The translations under genes and the position numbers were made by a program. From the NCBI GenBank assembly GCA_017695055.1, contig JADILY010000099.1, forward strand, positions 1 through 29,723: DNA of 29,723 bases, given 5' to 3'. The notes beneath the pieces were generated by a model that had not been told where the DNA came from, made no database searches, and worked only from the letters and a program-made list of their open reading frames with translations. This document shows, in pieces, positions 1-7,995 of this stretch. How positions within the stretch are numbered: position 1 is the stretch's first letter; the number at the start of each line of letters is the position of its first letter. This DNA is from Merdivivens faecigallinarum. GTDB taxonomy: Bacteria > Bacteroidota > Bacteroidia > Bacteroidales > UBA932.

Positions 1-1081
1 GAACAGAATCGACTATATAATTTTCGGGATTGAGTTTTATAAACTGCGTGCTGTCCTGCAATATTCCCAAGGCAAACGCTATGACATTCCCTATGGCAAG
101 CCCCTTGAGCACTATGGAGGAAGCCTTTGCCATGAATACCTTCGCTATTTCCCTGTTTTTCATGCCCAATGCCTTGAAAAGGCCTATGGACGACATGTTT
201 TCGAAAAGTATTATCAATATTCCGGAAACCATATTGAAGCCCGAAACCGCAAACATCAGCACAAGCACGGCGTACAGATTGAAGTCGAGCAAATCCAGCC
301 AGTCGAAAATCGAAGGAAAACGGTTCCTCGTCTCGTAGACTATGGCCGAAGGATCGTCCGCCGAAGAATAACTGAAAACGATAAACGAAACCTCTCCGGA
401 AACCTCCGAAGGCTCCTCCCCTTTTTTCAGAAAAATCTCTATCGCGGAAACGGACTCTTCATCCCATCCGTTCAGCCGCCGGAGATTTTCCAGGTCCGAA
501 AAGACAAAATTGCCCTCCTGCTCCTCTATGGGCGAACGGTATATCCCACAGACACGGAACCTCCTCGCCTTTACTTCCTCCCCTATGAAATAGGCCAGAA
601 ACGTATCTCCGAGACCTATACCGGCCTCCTGCGCAAGCGAAAGTGGTATTGCGGCCTCGGTCGAAATGCGCCCTTTGCGCAATACTGGGAAAGAGCCTTC
701 CACAAGACGTCCCGACAGCATGGAAAAATCGTATGTCGAGTCCACACCCTTGAAAACCACGCCGGAAATGCCCGTACCGCTTTTGACTATGCCGGCCCTG
801 TATATTGACGGCGAGACCCTTTTCACTCCCGGGCATCCGCTTATCAGGTCCTTATACTCGTCCGTACAGCGCACATAATGTTTTTCACTCATAATGTCCA
901 TATACGGAGAAAGCACCGCCATGTCACCGGAAACGGCGGATATGGACCCCTGTATCGCCGAACGGAATCCCGAGGACACAAAAAGCGCTATGAGCATCAC
1001 TACCGCGCTTATCGCCACTGAAACGACAGCGAGGCCGGATTTTGCAGAAAGCCTGCGGGATATGAAAAATATGCCTTTCAT
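1..1081 (-). CDS. LolC/LolE-type ABC transporter permease, 3' end cut by window edge
   Basis: Integral inner-membrane permease of the FtsX/MacB/LolC-E superfamily; in the Lol system such proteins, with an ATPase, release lipoproteins from the inner membrane. 360 codons are visible, read leftwards off the window. The N-terminus (MKGIFFISRRLSAKSG) is followed by a first membrane segment at about residues 15-36, then a long periplasmic region, then a second membrane segment at about 290-310 leading into a conserved cytoplasmic turn with FENMSSIGLFKALGMK (about 312-327), which is the typical FtsX-family coupling region. The rest of the FtsX domain is missing. The start overlaps the stop of the upstream gene in an ATGA, so it is translationally coupled to it. 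The ATPase partner is not visible here. LolE against generic MacB-like permease cannot be decided. Confidence 0.82.
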   Translation of the reverse strand, partial: MKGIFFISRRLSAKSGLAVVSVAISAVVMLIALFVSSGFRSAIQGSISAVSGDMAVLSPYMDIMSEKHYVRCTDEYKDLISGCPGVKRVSPSIYRAGIVKSGTGISGVVFKGVDSTYDFSMLSGRLVEGSFPVLRKGRISTEAAIPLSLAQEAGIGLGDTFLAYFIGEEVKARRFRVCGIYRSPIEEQEGNFVFSDLENLRRLNGWDEESVSAIEIFLKKGEEPSEVSGEVSFIVFSYSSADDPSAIVYETRNRFPSIFDWLDLLDFNLYAVLVLMFAVSGFNMVSGILIILFENMSSIGLFKALGMKNREIAKVFMAKASSIVLKGLAIGNVIAFALGILQDSTQFIKLNPENYIVDSV

Positions 1082-1905
1082 CTTCTCTGCAAAATGGTAT
1101 GGACCTTCATCATCAATTTGCTTCTTTCCCCTTCTCCCGAAATCGAAAAAATATCCGACAGCACCGCCGCATAGATATCGAGAAGGGAGCTTACATCGTC
1201 GAAATACAGATTGGAAACGTCATCGTCGCCGTCAAGCACGTCTGAGATGGAAATCATCCTGCCCTTTTCCCCTAAATTTATGAAAAACAGGGGACTGCCG
1301 TCATCGTCCACCCATACCGGGATGAACCCCATGTCGCTCACGAAAACTTTGAGGGGATAATCCAGCAAATCCGCAAGAAAGACATACAGCATATCGATGA
1401 CGAGGGATATCCCGTGCCTCGTTTCCAGTACAGAAACGGGAAGCAGCGCTTCCAGCGGAATGTCCTCATCCCTGAGGGCGGTCATGGAGAACTCCTCGAA
1501 AAAGACCCGGTTGATTGCGTCTACCTTATGGGCCGGCAACGCTCCCGGGGAAATTTGGGATTCTACCTTGTATGACATCGTGAGCAGGGTCGCGTACATG
1601 GAACTGTAGTCCGCCGGGAACAGAATCAGCTTGTTCATCAGGAACCACTCGTAAATATAGTTCTCCCCGTCCGTCTTTACCACCTGCTCCAGTTCCTTCA
1701 GGGTCAGTTCGCTGTTCAGCGAGCGCATTTTGCCGACAAGCAAGGCCCAACCGCCATCCTGATTCCGGGCATACGCAATATCAGGCAATTGTGCCGACAC
1801 TTCATCAAAATGCTCCCTGAGATACGAATCGACGCTTTCACTCACAACGCCGTCCGTATCTTCAAGCAGTGCGACTATTGCCTTCAATTGTTGCGATATG
1901 CTCAT
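1078..1905 (-). CDS. SirB1-like (transglutaminase-like) protein
   Basis: A 275-residue soluble protein. Its C-terminal half has the pattern of the SirB1/transglutaminase-like family: an RHG-x-SL stretch followed by a hydrophobic helix (TRHGISLVIDMLYVFLADLL) and a beta-rich end containing FINLGEKGRMISI. The biochemical role of this family is poorly defined. The protein contains no cysteine at all, so a transglutaminase-type Cys-His-Asp triad is impossible; that fits the inactive-looking SirB1 group. The ATG at 1905 is preferred over an upstream one at 1917 because it gives an ATGA overlap with the nucleoside phosphorylase stop. It also overlaps the next permease gene by ATGA, so the three genes are one transcription unit. 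Family assignment is by pattern only. Confidence 0.65.
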   Translation of the reverse strand: MSISQQLKAIVALLEDTDGVVSESVDSYLREHFDEVSAQLPDIAYARNQDGGWALLVGKMRSLNSELTLKELEQVVKTDGENYIYEWFLMNKLILFPADYSSMYATLLTMSYKVESQISPGALPAHKVDAINRVFFEEFSMTALRDEDIPLEALLPVSVLETRHGISLVIDMLYVFLADLLDYPLKVFVSDMGFIPVWVDDDGSPLFFINLGEKGRMISISDVLDGDDDVSNLYFDDVSSLLDIYAAVLSDIFSISGEGERSKLMMKVHTILQRR

Positions 1906-2783
1906 GATATTCCACAAAAACGGTCCAATACGAATTTTATAAAATCATTCATGTCCGCCTTGTAATCGGGATTGCTGGTGCCGGCGTAACGGCTGGCAAT
2001 GATGCAGCATATCGTCCCCGCCTTGTGCCCGAGGTGTCCCGATATGCCGGCTATGGCCGAGCCTTCCATTTCAAAGTTCGTAATCCTCAGCCCTTTGTAC
2101 GAAAAACGTTCGAATCTGTCTATCATATTATCCAAGGCGAGAGGCATCCTCAACACCCTGCCTTGCGGCCCGTAGAACCCTCCGGCCGATACCGTACATC
2201 CCATGATGCAGTTCCCGGCAAACCTGTCCTCGATTTCCTGCGAAGCCCTTGCGAAATATGGGGTAGGCAGATGTACGTTCCAGCCTACCTGGCGCATGAA
2301 TTCGTTTTCAAGCTCGACATCCGTAATCTTTTCCCTATCCGCATACCAGTTAAGAAGTCCGTCGCATCCGACGGAATAACGCGAAAACACGTATGAGCCG
2401 ATGGGTATGTCGGGCTGTATCGCCCCGGAGGTGCCGAGCCTCAGTATTTCAAGGCTCTTCTTCTCCTCCTTGATTTCGCGGGTTCTGAAATCTATATTGG
2501 CAAGGGCGTCGAGCTCGTTCATCACTATGTCTATGTTGTCACACCCGATTCCCGTTGAAAGCACGGTCATGCGCACACCGCAGTATTTTCCTGTCACGGA
2601 AACGAATTCACGCGAACTGTGCTCGGCCTCTATCGAGCCCGCATCGAAAAACGACCTGACCAGGGCAACCCTTCCCGGGTCCCCTACGAGCAATATCTTG
2701 TCCGCAAGTTCCTCCGGCCTGATGTGGAGGTGGAATACGGAACCGTCGTCATTTATTATCAATTCTGAAGCTGCTATAGCCAT
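1902..2783 (-). CDS. Nucleoside phosphorylase (PNP/UDP family, uridine phosphorylase-like)
   Basis: Cytosolic enzyme of the PNP_UDP_1 family, which cleaves nucleosides with phosphate to a free base and ribose-1-phosphate in salvage. The 293 residues show the phosphate-binding GDPGR at 34-38, a STGIG strand at 76-80, RLGTSG at 115-120 and the ribose/base-site signature NFEMEGSA at 236-243. Length is somewhat above the bacterial uridine phosphorylase norm (about 250), as in Bacteroidetes versions with an N-terminal extension. It is the first gene of the leftward operon. A TAnnTTTG element lies at 2812-2819, about 28 nt before the ATG. Base specificity (uridine, or purine, or AMP nucleosidase-like) cannot be told from sequence by eye. 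Confidence 0.85.
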   Translation of the reverse strand: MAIAASELIINDDGSVFHLHIRPEELADKILLVGDPGRVALVRSFFDAGSIEAEHSSREFVSVTGKYCGVRMTVLSTGIGCDNIDIVMNELDALANIDFRTREIKEEKKSLEILRLGTSGAIQPDIPIGSYVFSRYSVGCDGLLNWYADREKITDVELENEFMRQVGWNVHLPTPYFARASQEIEDRFAGNCIMGCTVSAGGFYGPQGRVLRMPLALDNMIDRFERFSYKGLRITNFEMEGSAIAGISGHLGHKAGTICCIIASRYAGTSNPDYKADMNDFIKFVLDRFCGIS

Positions 2784-2811
2784 AATACTGTCATTTAATT
2801 GTTCATAGGAA

Positions 2812-2819
2812 CAAAAATA
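2812..2819 (-). promoter_or_regulatory. Putative -7 element for the nucleoside phosphorylase operon
   Basis: TATTTTTG on the minus strand matches the Bacteroidetes -7 consensus TAnnTTTG, about 28 nt before the ATG. No TTTG is present at the -33 position, so this is a partial match. Confidence 0.4.
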
Positions 2820-2832
2820 ATCATATTTTGCC

Positions 2833-2840
2833 TATTTTTG
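2833..2840 (+). promoter_or_regulatory. Putative -7 element for the DUF4293 gene
   Basis: TATTTTTG on the plus strand, 31 nt before the ATG at 2872, matches TAnnTTTG. It lies 13 nt from the opposing -7 element at 2812-2819, giving a compact divergent promoter region. No clear -33 TTTG is seen. Confidence 0.4.
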
Positions 2841-2871
2841 CACCATTGACAAAACAGAAATACCAAAATTT

Positions 2872-3315
2872 ATGTGGAGAAGAATCCATACCCTTTATCT
2901 GGCCCTTGCCGCGCTGCTCATAGCCGCGATGTTTTTCATGAAATTCGCCACCGTAGTCGCACCTGACGGCGAAGAGGACATAATGTATTATGAAATGACA
3001 CCTACGGCCCTGCTGATGCTGTCGGCCCTTTGCGCAAACGGGGTGGCAGTCTTCACATACAAGAACAGGCTTCTCCAGATGAGACTTGCAAGCACGGCGG
3101 CACTGGTTTGCCTCGCCCTCCAGATATATCTGGCATATCATTTCTTCAGGGCTGACGACCAACTGGTATTCTCGATAAGCATGGCCTTCCCTCTCGTAGC
3201 CTCTATACTCGATTTCCTTGCATTCAGGGCCATCATCACCGATGACATAGCCGTCTTTACGGCAATAAGGACAAGGGGGAAGAAAAAAGAGGACGGGGAA
3301 ATTACAAATCCTTGA
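2872..3315 (+). CDS. DUF4293 family membrane protein
   Basis: A 147-residue integral membrane protein with four hydrophobic segments (about 7-24, 45-62, 70-90 and 100-118) and a basic C-terminal tail. The N-terminus MWRRIHTLYL matches the usual start of DUF4293 proteins, a family found in Bacteroidetes with no known function. It stands alone on the plus strand. Its 3' end overlaps the convergent metallophosphatase gene by 14 bp (3302-3315), so the two transcripts meet tail to tail with no room for a separate terminator. Confidence 0.75.
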   Translation: MWRRIHTLYLALAALLIAAMFFMKFATVVAPDGEEDIMYYEMTPTALLMLSALCANGVAVFTYKNRLLQMRLASTAALVCLALQIYLAYHFFRADDQLVFSISMAFPLVASILDFLAFRAIITDDIAVFTAIRTRGKKKEDGEITNP

Positions 3316-4138
3316 TTACCATCATTCCGACATTCACTCCGCCCCAACCGTCCTGGACTATTACAATCCGCTGTCCGTCGGCATCTTCCATCTCCACTGG
3401 CTCTGTCAGGAAGGTATGTGAATGCCCGCCGATAATCAAATCCACATTCTTCAGTTTTCCGGCAATCTCGAGATCCGTCCCGGAGGCCGTACCGGTATCG
3501 TAACCGCGGTGTGAAAGCAATATGATCAAATCGCATTTGCGGGCCAGCTTGCGGGCGTATTTGTTAATGGACTTCACCGCATCCAGCTGCTTTATCCCGT
3601 CGGTTATCCCCTTGTCGCTCACCCGCTCCAAATCCGTAGTCGCCCCGATGATTCCTATCGTCTTGTCGCCCTTCACAATGACCGTATACGGCTTGACATA
3701 CCGGGCGAGAGGGGTGCCGCGGAAAGAATAATTGCAGCATACCGTCTGATATTCGGCCATGGAAAGCCTGCGGGCCAGTTCGTCTATCCCGTTGTCGAAT
3801 TCATGGTTGCCGAGGGTGGTGACATCATAGCCCAAGGCATTCATCAGGCTGACCTCCAGGTCTCCGGAATATTCGGTAAAATACGGGCTGCCCTGGTTGT
3901 AATCCCCGGCATCGAGTATCAGCACTATCTCCCTGCCGTATTTGCTTATTACTTCCTGAAACAGATTGTAGCGCCTTTCAACTCCTCCGAGCCCTGCATA
4001 TTCGCCGCTTTTCTGGACATCAATCTGGCTATGGGTATCATTGGTATGGAGTATCACCAGGTCCTGCGCGACGGCTGCCAGCGAAACAGCCAGAAAAACA
4101 AGGACGGATACGGATAAGCGAAGTATGTTTTTTTTCAT
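3302..4138 (-). CDS. Secreted metallophosphatase, N-terminal catalytic half of a split 5'-nucleotidase
   Basis: Calcineurin-like phosphoesterase domain of the UshA/5'-nucleotidase type, predicted periplasmic, hydrolysing nucleotide phosphates. A signal peptide covers about residues 1-24 (ending AAVAQ). All metal-site motifs are visible: NDTHS (D34, H36), DAGD (D76-D79), GNHEFD (N111, H112), LSH (H210) and GGHSH (H239, H241). The 278 residues stop just where the substrate-binding 5_nucleotid_C domain would begin; that domain is encoded by the gene immediately upstream, whose stop overlaps this start in ATGA. The complete enzyme is therefore split into two co-translated polypeptides, in the order C-domain then N-domain. 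Confidence 0.87.
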   Translation of the reverse strand: MKKNILRLSVSVLVFLAVSLAAVAQDLVILHTNDTHSQIDVQKSGEYAGLGGVERRYNLFQEVISKYGREIVLILDAGDYNQGSPYFTEYSGDLEVSLMNALGYDVTTLGNHEFDNGIDELARRLSMAEYQTVCCNYSFRGTPLARYVKPYTVIVKGDKTIGIIGATTDLERVSDKGITDGIKQLDAVKSINKYARKLARKCDLIILLSHRGYDTGTASGTDLEIAGKLKNVDLIIGGHSHTFLTEPVEMEDADGQRIVIVQDGWGGVNVGMMVIKDL

Positions 4139-4914
4139 TTTCCTTCTTTATTTACAATTACATAACGTCCCTCGATACCGGAGCAAAGTTTCACTCCGGC
4201 CTTGTACGACTCCTTGCAATAGGCGATTACGGCATCCTTGACCTGCACTCCGGTATCGACAATCCTGTCCGCATATCTTTCCAAATAAAACCCGTCTCCG
4301 CCGGAAACAAGGAAACTTATCGATGCCAGACGGTACGTCTTCGACGGATCTATCTCCTTCCCTCCTACAGTAACTGAAAGCAGGTTGCCGTCTTCAGTGA
4401 CCTCCATCTTCGCCCCGCTTATCGCCTCGGGCTGGTTCATGGCCGCAAAGTCCTTGAAAAACTCCGCCAGCCTGTCACCCTTGATTTCGGCGACTATCAG
4501 CGTATTGTTGAAAGGATAACAGCTCACGATATCGCCCAGCGTTATCTCGCCTGCGGGCAATGTAATCCTGATGCCGCCCATATTGTACAGGGCACAGTCG
4601 ACTTCCATCCCCGTCAGAACCTCGGCACGGTCGTATATCATGTCGGCGGTAAGGTTCGAAAGCGCGCTTTCAGGTTTCGCAACAGCCATTTCGCAAGCCG
4701 AAACCGCCACAACTTCGTTCAGATATTCCATGCCTTTGCGTGCTTTCGCCACAATCTCCGCAACCGGAGTCCCGGCCGGCAAATCGTATTTGTCAGTCAC
4801 CGGAATCACGCTCCAGTCATACTTGAAATCCTGCGCCTCTGCCTGGAAAAAGACTTCCGCCTGGAAGGCTAACGACAAGGCCACGCAGGCGCAATATACC
4901 GAAAATCGTTTCAT
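4135..4914 (-). CDS. 5'-nucleotidase C-terminal domain protein (split enzyme partner)
   Basis: A 259-residue secreted protein with a signal peptide (about 1-28, ending FQAEAQ) followed by a single 5_nucleotid_C domain, the substrate-recognition half of UshA-like 5'-nucleotidases. Recognisable features are YNMGGIR and the downstream DIVSCYPFNN motif, a hallmark of this domain, and SGGDGFY near the C-terminus. It has no metal-binding phosphatase domain of its own; that is encoded by the next gene, overlapping by ATGA. The ATG at 4914 is preferred over a TTG two codons upstream. Nine nucleotides separate it from the ABC permease stop, so it belongs to the exporter operon. Presumably the two halves assemble in the periplasm. 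Confidence 0.85.
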   Translation of the reverse strand: MKRFSVYCACVALSLAFQAEVFFQAEAQDFKYDWSVIPVTDKYDLPAGTPVAEIVAKARKGMEYLNEVVAVSACEMAVAKPESALSNLTADMIYDRAEVLTGMEVDCALYNMGGIRITLPAGEITLGDIVSCYPFNNTLIVAEIKGDRLAEFFKDFAAMNQPEAISGAKMEVTEDGNLLSVTVGGKEIDPSKTYRLASISFLVSGGDGFYLERYADRIVDTGVQVKDAVIAYCKESYKAGVKLCSGIEGRYVIVNKEGK

Positions 4915-4923
4915 TACCAATTT

Positions 4924-6282
4924 TTATTTGTATTTCAACCACTTCCACATGTCCTTAAAGGAACTCTTCTTGCCGAACATAAGTATGCCGACCTTATAAA
5001 TCTTGGCAGACAGGTACATCATCAGGAACGTAGTCACTACCAATATCGCCAATGAAGTCCACATTTCCCATGAAGGAATCCCGTTCACGACACGCATCAT
5101 CATGCATATCGGGGAAGTAAACGGAATATAGGACGCCCAGACAAGCAGCGGGCTCGACGGATTGTCTATCGCTGAAAACGCTATGAAAAACGCAGCAAGT
5201 ATCGGAATCGTGACAGGAATCACGAGCTGGTTTGTATCCTGCTCATTATCCACCGCGCTTCCTATCGCCGCGAACATCGATGAATACAGCAGGTACCCGA
5301 AGACGAAGAACAGGAGGAACGAACCGATTACCAGCGGGAAGTTTATCTGGGAAAGGGTGGACATGACGGCCGCGAATTCCGAGTTGGCGGCAGTCCCGAC
5401 CATATCCGTCACCATGTCGCCCTGGCCCCCGGCCATTTCCATAAGCTGTTCCGTAGCTTCCGGCGATTGCATCATCTTGTCCATTCCGATGAAGGAATTG
5501 ACTCCTACGACAATCAGTAGCGTAAGCACAATCCACAGGAAAAACTGGGTAAGCGCCACGGCGGCGATTCCAAGTATCTTCCCTATCATCAAGTCGATTG
5601 CCTTTACCGAGGAGACCATGACCTCCACCACCCTCGAAGTCTTTTCGTTGATTACGGCAGACATGACCATGCCTCCGAAAGAATATACGAAAATGTATAT
5701 CAGGATGGAAAATATTATGGCAATCGCCCTGTATATGCCAGTAACGGTAACCTTCTCGCTCCCGTCCTCTCCGATCGTATACGAGGTTATCGAAGAAGAA
5801 TAACTGATTGAGGAAATCATGTCTTCGAGCCCTTCGATATTATAGGAACGCACCCTGTAGTCCTCTACGGCCTCGTCCACGGCATCCTTTACACGGTCGG
5901 AAATATCCGACCCGAGAGGCTCGTAGGAATACGAGAAAACAGAAACGCCCTTTGAAGAATCGATGGCGGATATCGTCACGAGGGCCTTGTATCCGAGGCT
6001 GTCAAGATGTTTTTTCAGATATTCACTGTCCTCTCCGGTACAATCGGTGAATGAAACATATTCATCGCTTCCGAGATATCCCATCACTATTCCGGAATCA
6101 TCCGTAACGGCTACTTCCTGACCTTTCTCCTCCGAAGAACCGTAAAGCATGATTATCGTCGGAAGGACCATGAGAAGCGCCATGAGAAGCGGGGTCACGA
6201 ATGTGATTACGAGGAAAGATTTTTTCTTGACCCTCATGGCGTATTCGCGCCCTATTACCACACCTATCTTTTTCCAGTTCAT
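4924..6282 (-). CDS. ABC-2 type exporter permease (NatB-like)
   Basis: A 452-residue inner-membrane permease. It has one membrane helix near the N-terminus (about 23-47), a large extracytoplasmic domain (about 50-180), then five more helices (about 183-208, 232-260, 316-340, 353-373 and 405-427). The cytoplasmic loop carries NEKTSRVVEVMVSSV (from 212), the characteristic motif of NatB/ABC-2 permeases. It overlaps the ATPase gene by ATGA (6279-6282), so the two form one transporter. NatAB of Bacillus exports sodium; many Bacteroidetes homologues are of unknown substrate, and nothing here fixes the cargo. The 5'-nucleotidase pair follows in the same operon. Confidence 0.87.
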   Translation of the reverse strand: MNWKKIGVVIGREYAMRVKKKSFLVITFVTPLLMALLMVLPTIIMLYGSSEEKGQEVAVTDDSGIVMGYLGSDEYVSFTDCTGEDSEYLKKHLDSLGYKALVTISAIDSSKGVSVFSYSYEPLGSDISDRVKDAVDEAVEDYRVRSYNIEGLEDMISSISYSSSITSYTIGEDGSEKVTVTGIYRAIAIIFSILIYIFVYSFGGMVMSAVINEKTSRVVEVMVSSVKAIDLMIGKILGIAAVALTQFFLWIVLTLLIVVGVNSFIGMDKMMQSPEATEQLMEMAGGQGDMVTDMVGTAANSEFAAVMSTLSQINFPLVIGSFLLFFVFGYLLYSSMFAAIGSAVDNEQDTNQLVIPVTIPILAAFFIAFSAIDNPSSPLLVWASYIPFTSPICMMMRVVNGIPSWEMWTSLAILVVTTFLMMYLSAKIYKVGILMFGKKSSFKDMWKWLKYK

Positions 6283-7226
6283 GCCCTGTCCTCCTTTCCT
6301 CCATCTGCCGCATTGTCACGGCCTGTTACTATCTTTATGAAAATATCGTTCATGCGCGGCAGCAGCTCCCTGTACGAGACAATGTTCGCATGCGGGATGA
6401 TTTCGGACAACAGTTCACCGGAAGAAACCCCGTCCGCCCTTTCAAGCACGGCAGTACGGAGTCCGGATTCCTCCACATCCGATATCACCCTGTAGGCCCT
6501 GCCTTCCGGAATAGGCCTGTTTTCCTCCGAGGCATACACGACTTCCACATTGTCGGTACCGTATTTATGCCTTATTGCATTTATATCCCCGCTCTCCACT
6601 AAATGAGACTTGTTTATAAGGGCTATGCCATGGCACAACTCCTCGACAGACTGCATGTTATGCGTGGACAGGACTATGGTCGTCCCCTCCTCGTTAAGCC
6701 TCAGCATCTCATCCCTTATGAGCTGGGCGTTGACAGGGTCGAAACCGCTGAAGGGCTCGTCCATTATTACCAGCTTCGGACGGTGCACCACCGTAGTGAT
6801 GAACTGGACTTTCTGCGCCATTCCCTTGGAAAGCTCTTCAATCTTCTTGTTCCACCATGATTCTATTTCAAAACGCTTGAACCACTTCTTCAGTTCCGTC
6901 ATGGCATCGCTGTGGGACATGCCCCGCAACCGCGCAAGATAGAGCACCTGGTCCCCGACCTTCATCTTGCGGTAAAGCCCGCGCTCTTCAGGCATGTAGC
7001 CTATCTTCTCGACATCGGCATCGGTCATGTGCCTTCCCTGTAAAAATATCTCTCCGGAATTGGGAATGGTAATCCTGTTTATGATCCTGATCAAGGTTGT
7101 CTTGCCTGCACCGTTCGGTCCCAACAAACCGAAGATACGGCCTTCTGGGATATCCAAGTTGATATCATCGAGCGCCTTATAAGTCCCGAAAGTCTTGGAA
7201 ATACCCTTGCATGTAATAATACCCAT
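6279..7226 (-). CDS. ABC transporter ATP-binding protein (NatA-like)
   Basis: A 315-residue cytoplasmic ATPase powering the adjacent ABC-2 permease. From the chosen ATG it shows Walker A GPNGAGKTT (36-44), a Q-loop region variant YMPEERGLY (77-85), signature LSKGMAQK (132-139), Walker B LVIMDEP (152-158) and H-loop STH (H189). A C-terminal extension of about 100 residues (DUF4162-like position) follows the ATPase core. The ATG at 7226 is preferred over a TTG at 7238; it lies about 24 nt downstream of the start site predicted from a full consensus promoter (7255-7286). It is the first gene of the exporter/5'-nucleotidase operon. Confidence 0.9.
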   Translation of the reverse strand: MGIITCKGISKTFGTYKALDDINLDIPEGRIFGLLGPNGAGKTTLIRIINRITIPNSGEIFLQGRHMTDADVEKIGYMPEERGLYRKMKVGDQVLYLARLRGMSHSDAMTELKKWFKRFEIESWWNKKIEELSKGMAQKVQFITTVVHRPKLVIMDEPFSGFDPVNAQLIRDEMLRLNEEGTTIVLSTHNMQSVEELCHGIALINKSHLVESGDINAIRHKYGTDNVEVVYASEENRPIPEGRAYRVISDVEESGLRTAVLERADGVSSGELLSEIIPHANIVSYRELLPRMNDIFIKIVTGRDNAADGGKEDRA

Positions 7227-7254
7227 AAAAATTTCCAAATCAGATTTGCGGACA

Positions 7255-7286
7255 CAAATATAGGGTATCGGCCTTTAATTTTCAAA
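7255..7286 (-). promoter_or_regulatory. Consensus Bacteroidetes promoter of the ABC/5'-nucleotidase operon
   Basis: On the minus strand TTTG (7286-7283), 20 nt, TATATTTG (7262-7255) matches the -33/-7 consensus exactly. The predicted start is near 7250, giving a short leader to the ATG at 7226. It lies between the stop of the helix-hairpin-helix gene and the ATPase gene. Confidence 0.75.
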
Positions 7287-7301
7287 TATTTCAGAAGCTT
7301 C

Positions 7302-7883
7302 TCATTCAAAATAGAGTTTCAGCCCCGCCGCACTGCGTTCGGAAATAATCCCCTCCTTCACAAGGGAGTCTATCTTCCATGCGGAACGCGGATGGTTTTC
7401 CCTGAATATGACAATGGCCCTTGCCGAATACGCATCCAGATAGGGATGCCTGCTGATGGAATCCGCCGGAAGCTCCCAGATGTCGGGAGTCCAGACATCT
7501 TCAGGAAGGATTACGATTTCCGGGGCCATCCTCTTATATTTTTCATAATCGATGCCCCGTATCTCCATCAGCTGTTCCTTGACGGCGAAGGCACCGAGAC
7601 GTTCCCTGTAACGCAGTATGCGGGAAGCATAGTAGGGTCCAACCCCGGGGATATCCAACAGGGCAAGCGAATCCGCCCTGTTCAGATTGATGGGAATGGG
7701 GGCGAAATATTCCGGGGAGAGTTCGAGCGTATCGGCATCCCCTGCAAGCCCGTCCTTATGGGAAAGAGCCGACTTCCTCGGATTGAAAATATTCCCTGCA
7801 AGCAACAGGGCCACTTGAAAACCGGTCAATAAAAGTATAAGGGCCGCTATGCCGGTCATGACGGATTTTGCTGGTCGTTTCAT
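7302..7883 (-). CDS. ComEA-like helix-hairpin-helix protein, membrane-anchored
   Basis: A 193-residue protein with a basic N-terminus and one membrane helix (about 9-31), placing the rest outside the cytoplasmic membrane. A ComEA-type helix-hairpin-helix unit spans about 65-105 (INLNRADSLALLDIPGVG then YASRILRYRERLG). A second, weaker HhH-like segment follows at about 146-190. Such domains bind DNA without sequence specificity; ComEA itself acts in DNA uptake, but no other competence genes are nearby, so a role in transformation is only a suggestion. A possible -7 element (TAGTTTTG, 7900-7907, minus) lies upstream, and the gene is separated from the mltG unit by a strong terminator. The exporter operon downstream has its own promoter. 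Confidence 0.75.
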   Translation of the reverse strand: MKRPAKSVMTGIAALILLLTGFQVALLLAGNIFNPRKSALSHKDGLAGDADTLELSPEYFAPIPINLNRADSLALLDIPGVGPYYASRILRYRERLGAFAVKEQLMEIRGIDYEKYKRMAPEIVILPEDVWTPDIWELPADSISRHPYLDAYSARAIVIFRENHPRSAWKIDSLVKEGIISERSAAGLKLYFE

Positions 7884-7899
7884 TTCGAATCGTTTTCGG

Positions 7900-7907
7900 C
7901 AAAACTA
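7900..7907 (-). promoter_or_regulatory. Putative -7 element for the HhH protein gene
   Basis: TAGTTTTG on the minus strand fits TAnnTTTG, 16 nt before the ATG at 7883. No TTTG is found at the expected -33 distance, so the match is partial. Confidence 0.38.
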
Positions 7908-7932
7908 ATGTCCGCCGACCGATAAAATGCTC

Positions 7933-7965
7933 AAAAAAGGATATTTCGCGAAAAAATATCCTTTT
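7933..7965 (-). terminator. Rho-independent terminator after mltG
   Basis: A perfect 12-bp inverted repeat (7935-7946 with 7954-7965, AAAAGGATATTT and its complement) encloses a 7-nt loop. On the minus strand it runs into six T residues at 7938-7933. It sits 31 nt beyond the mltG stop and ends the glucosaminidase-mltG transcript before the HhH gene. Confidence 0.8.
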
Positions 7966-7995
7966 CCGGAATCTTCAAACGTCTACAAACGTTTA

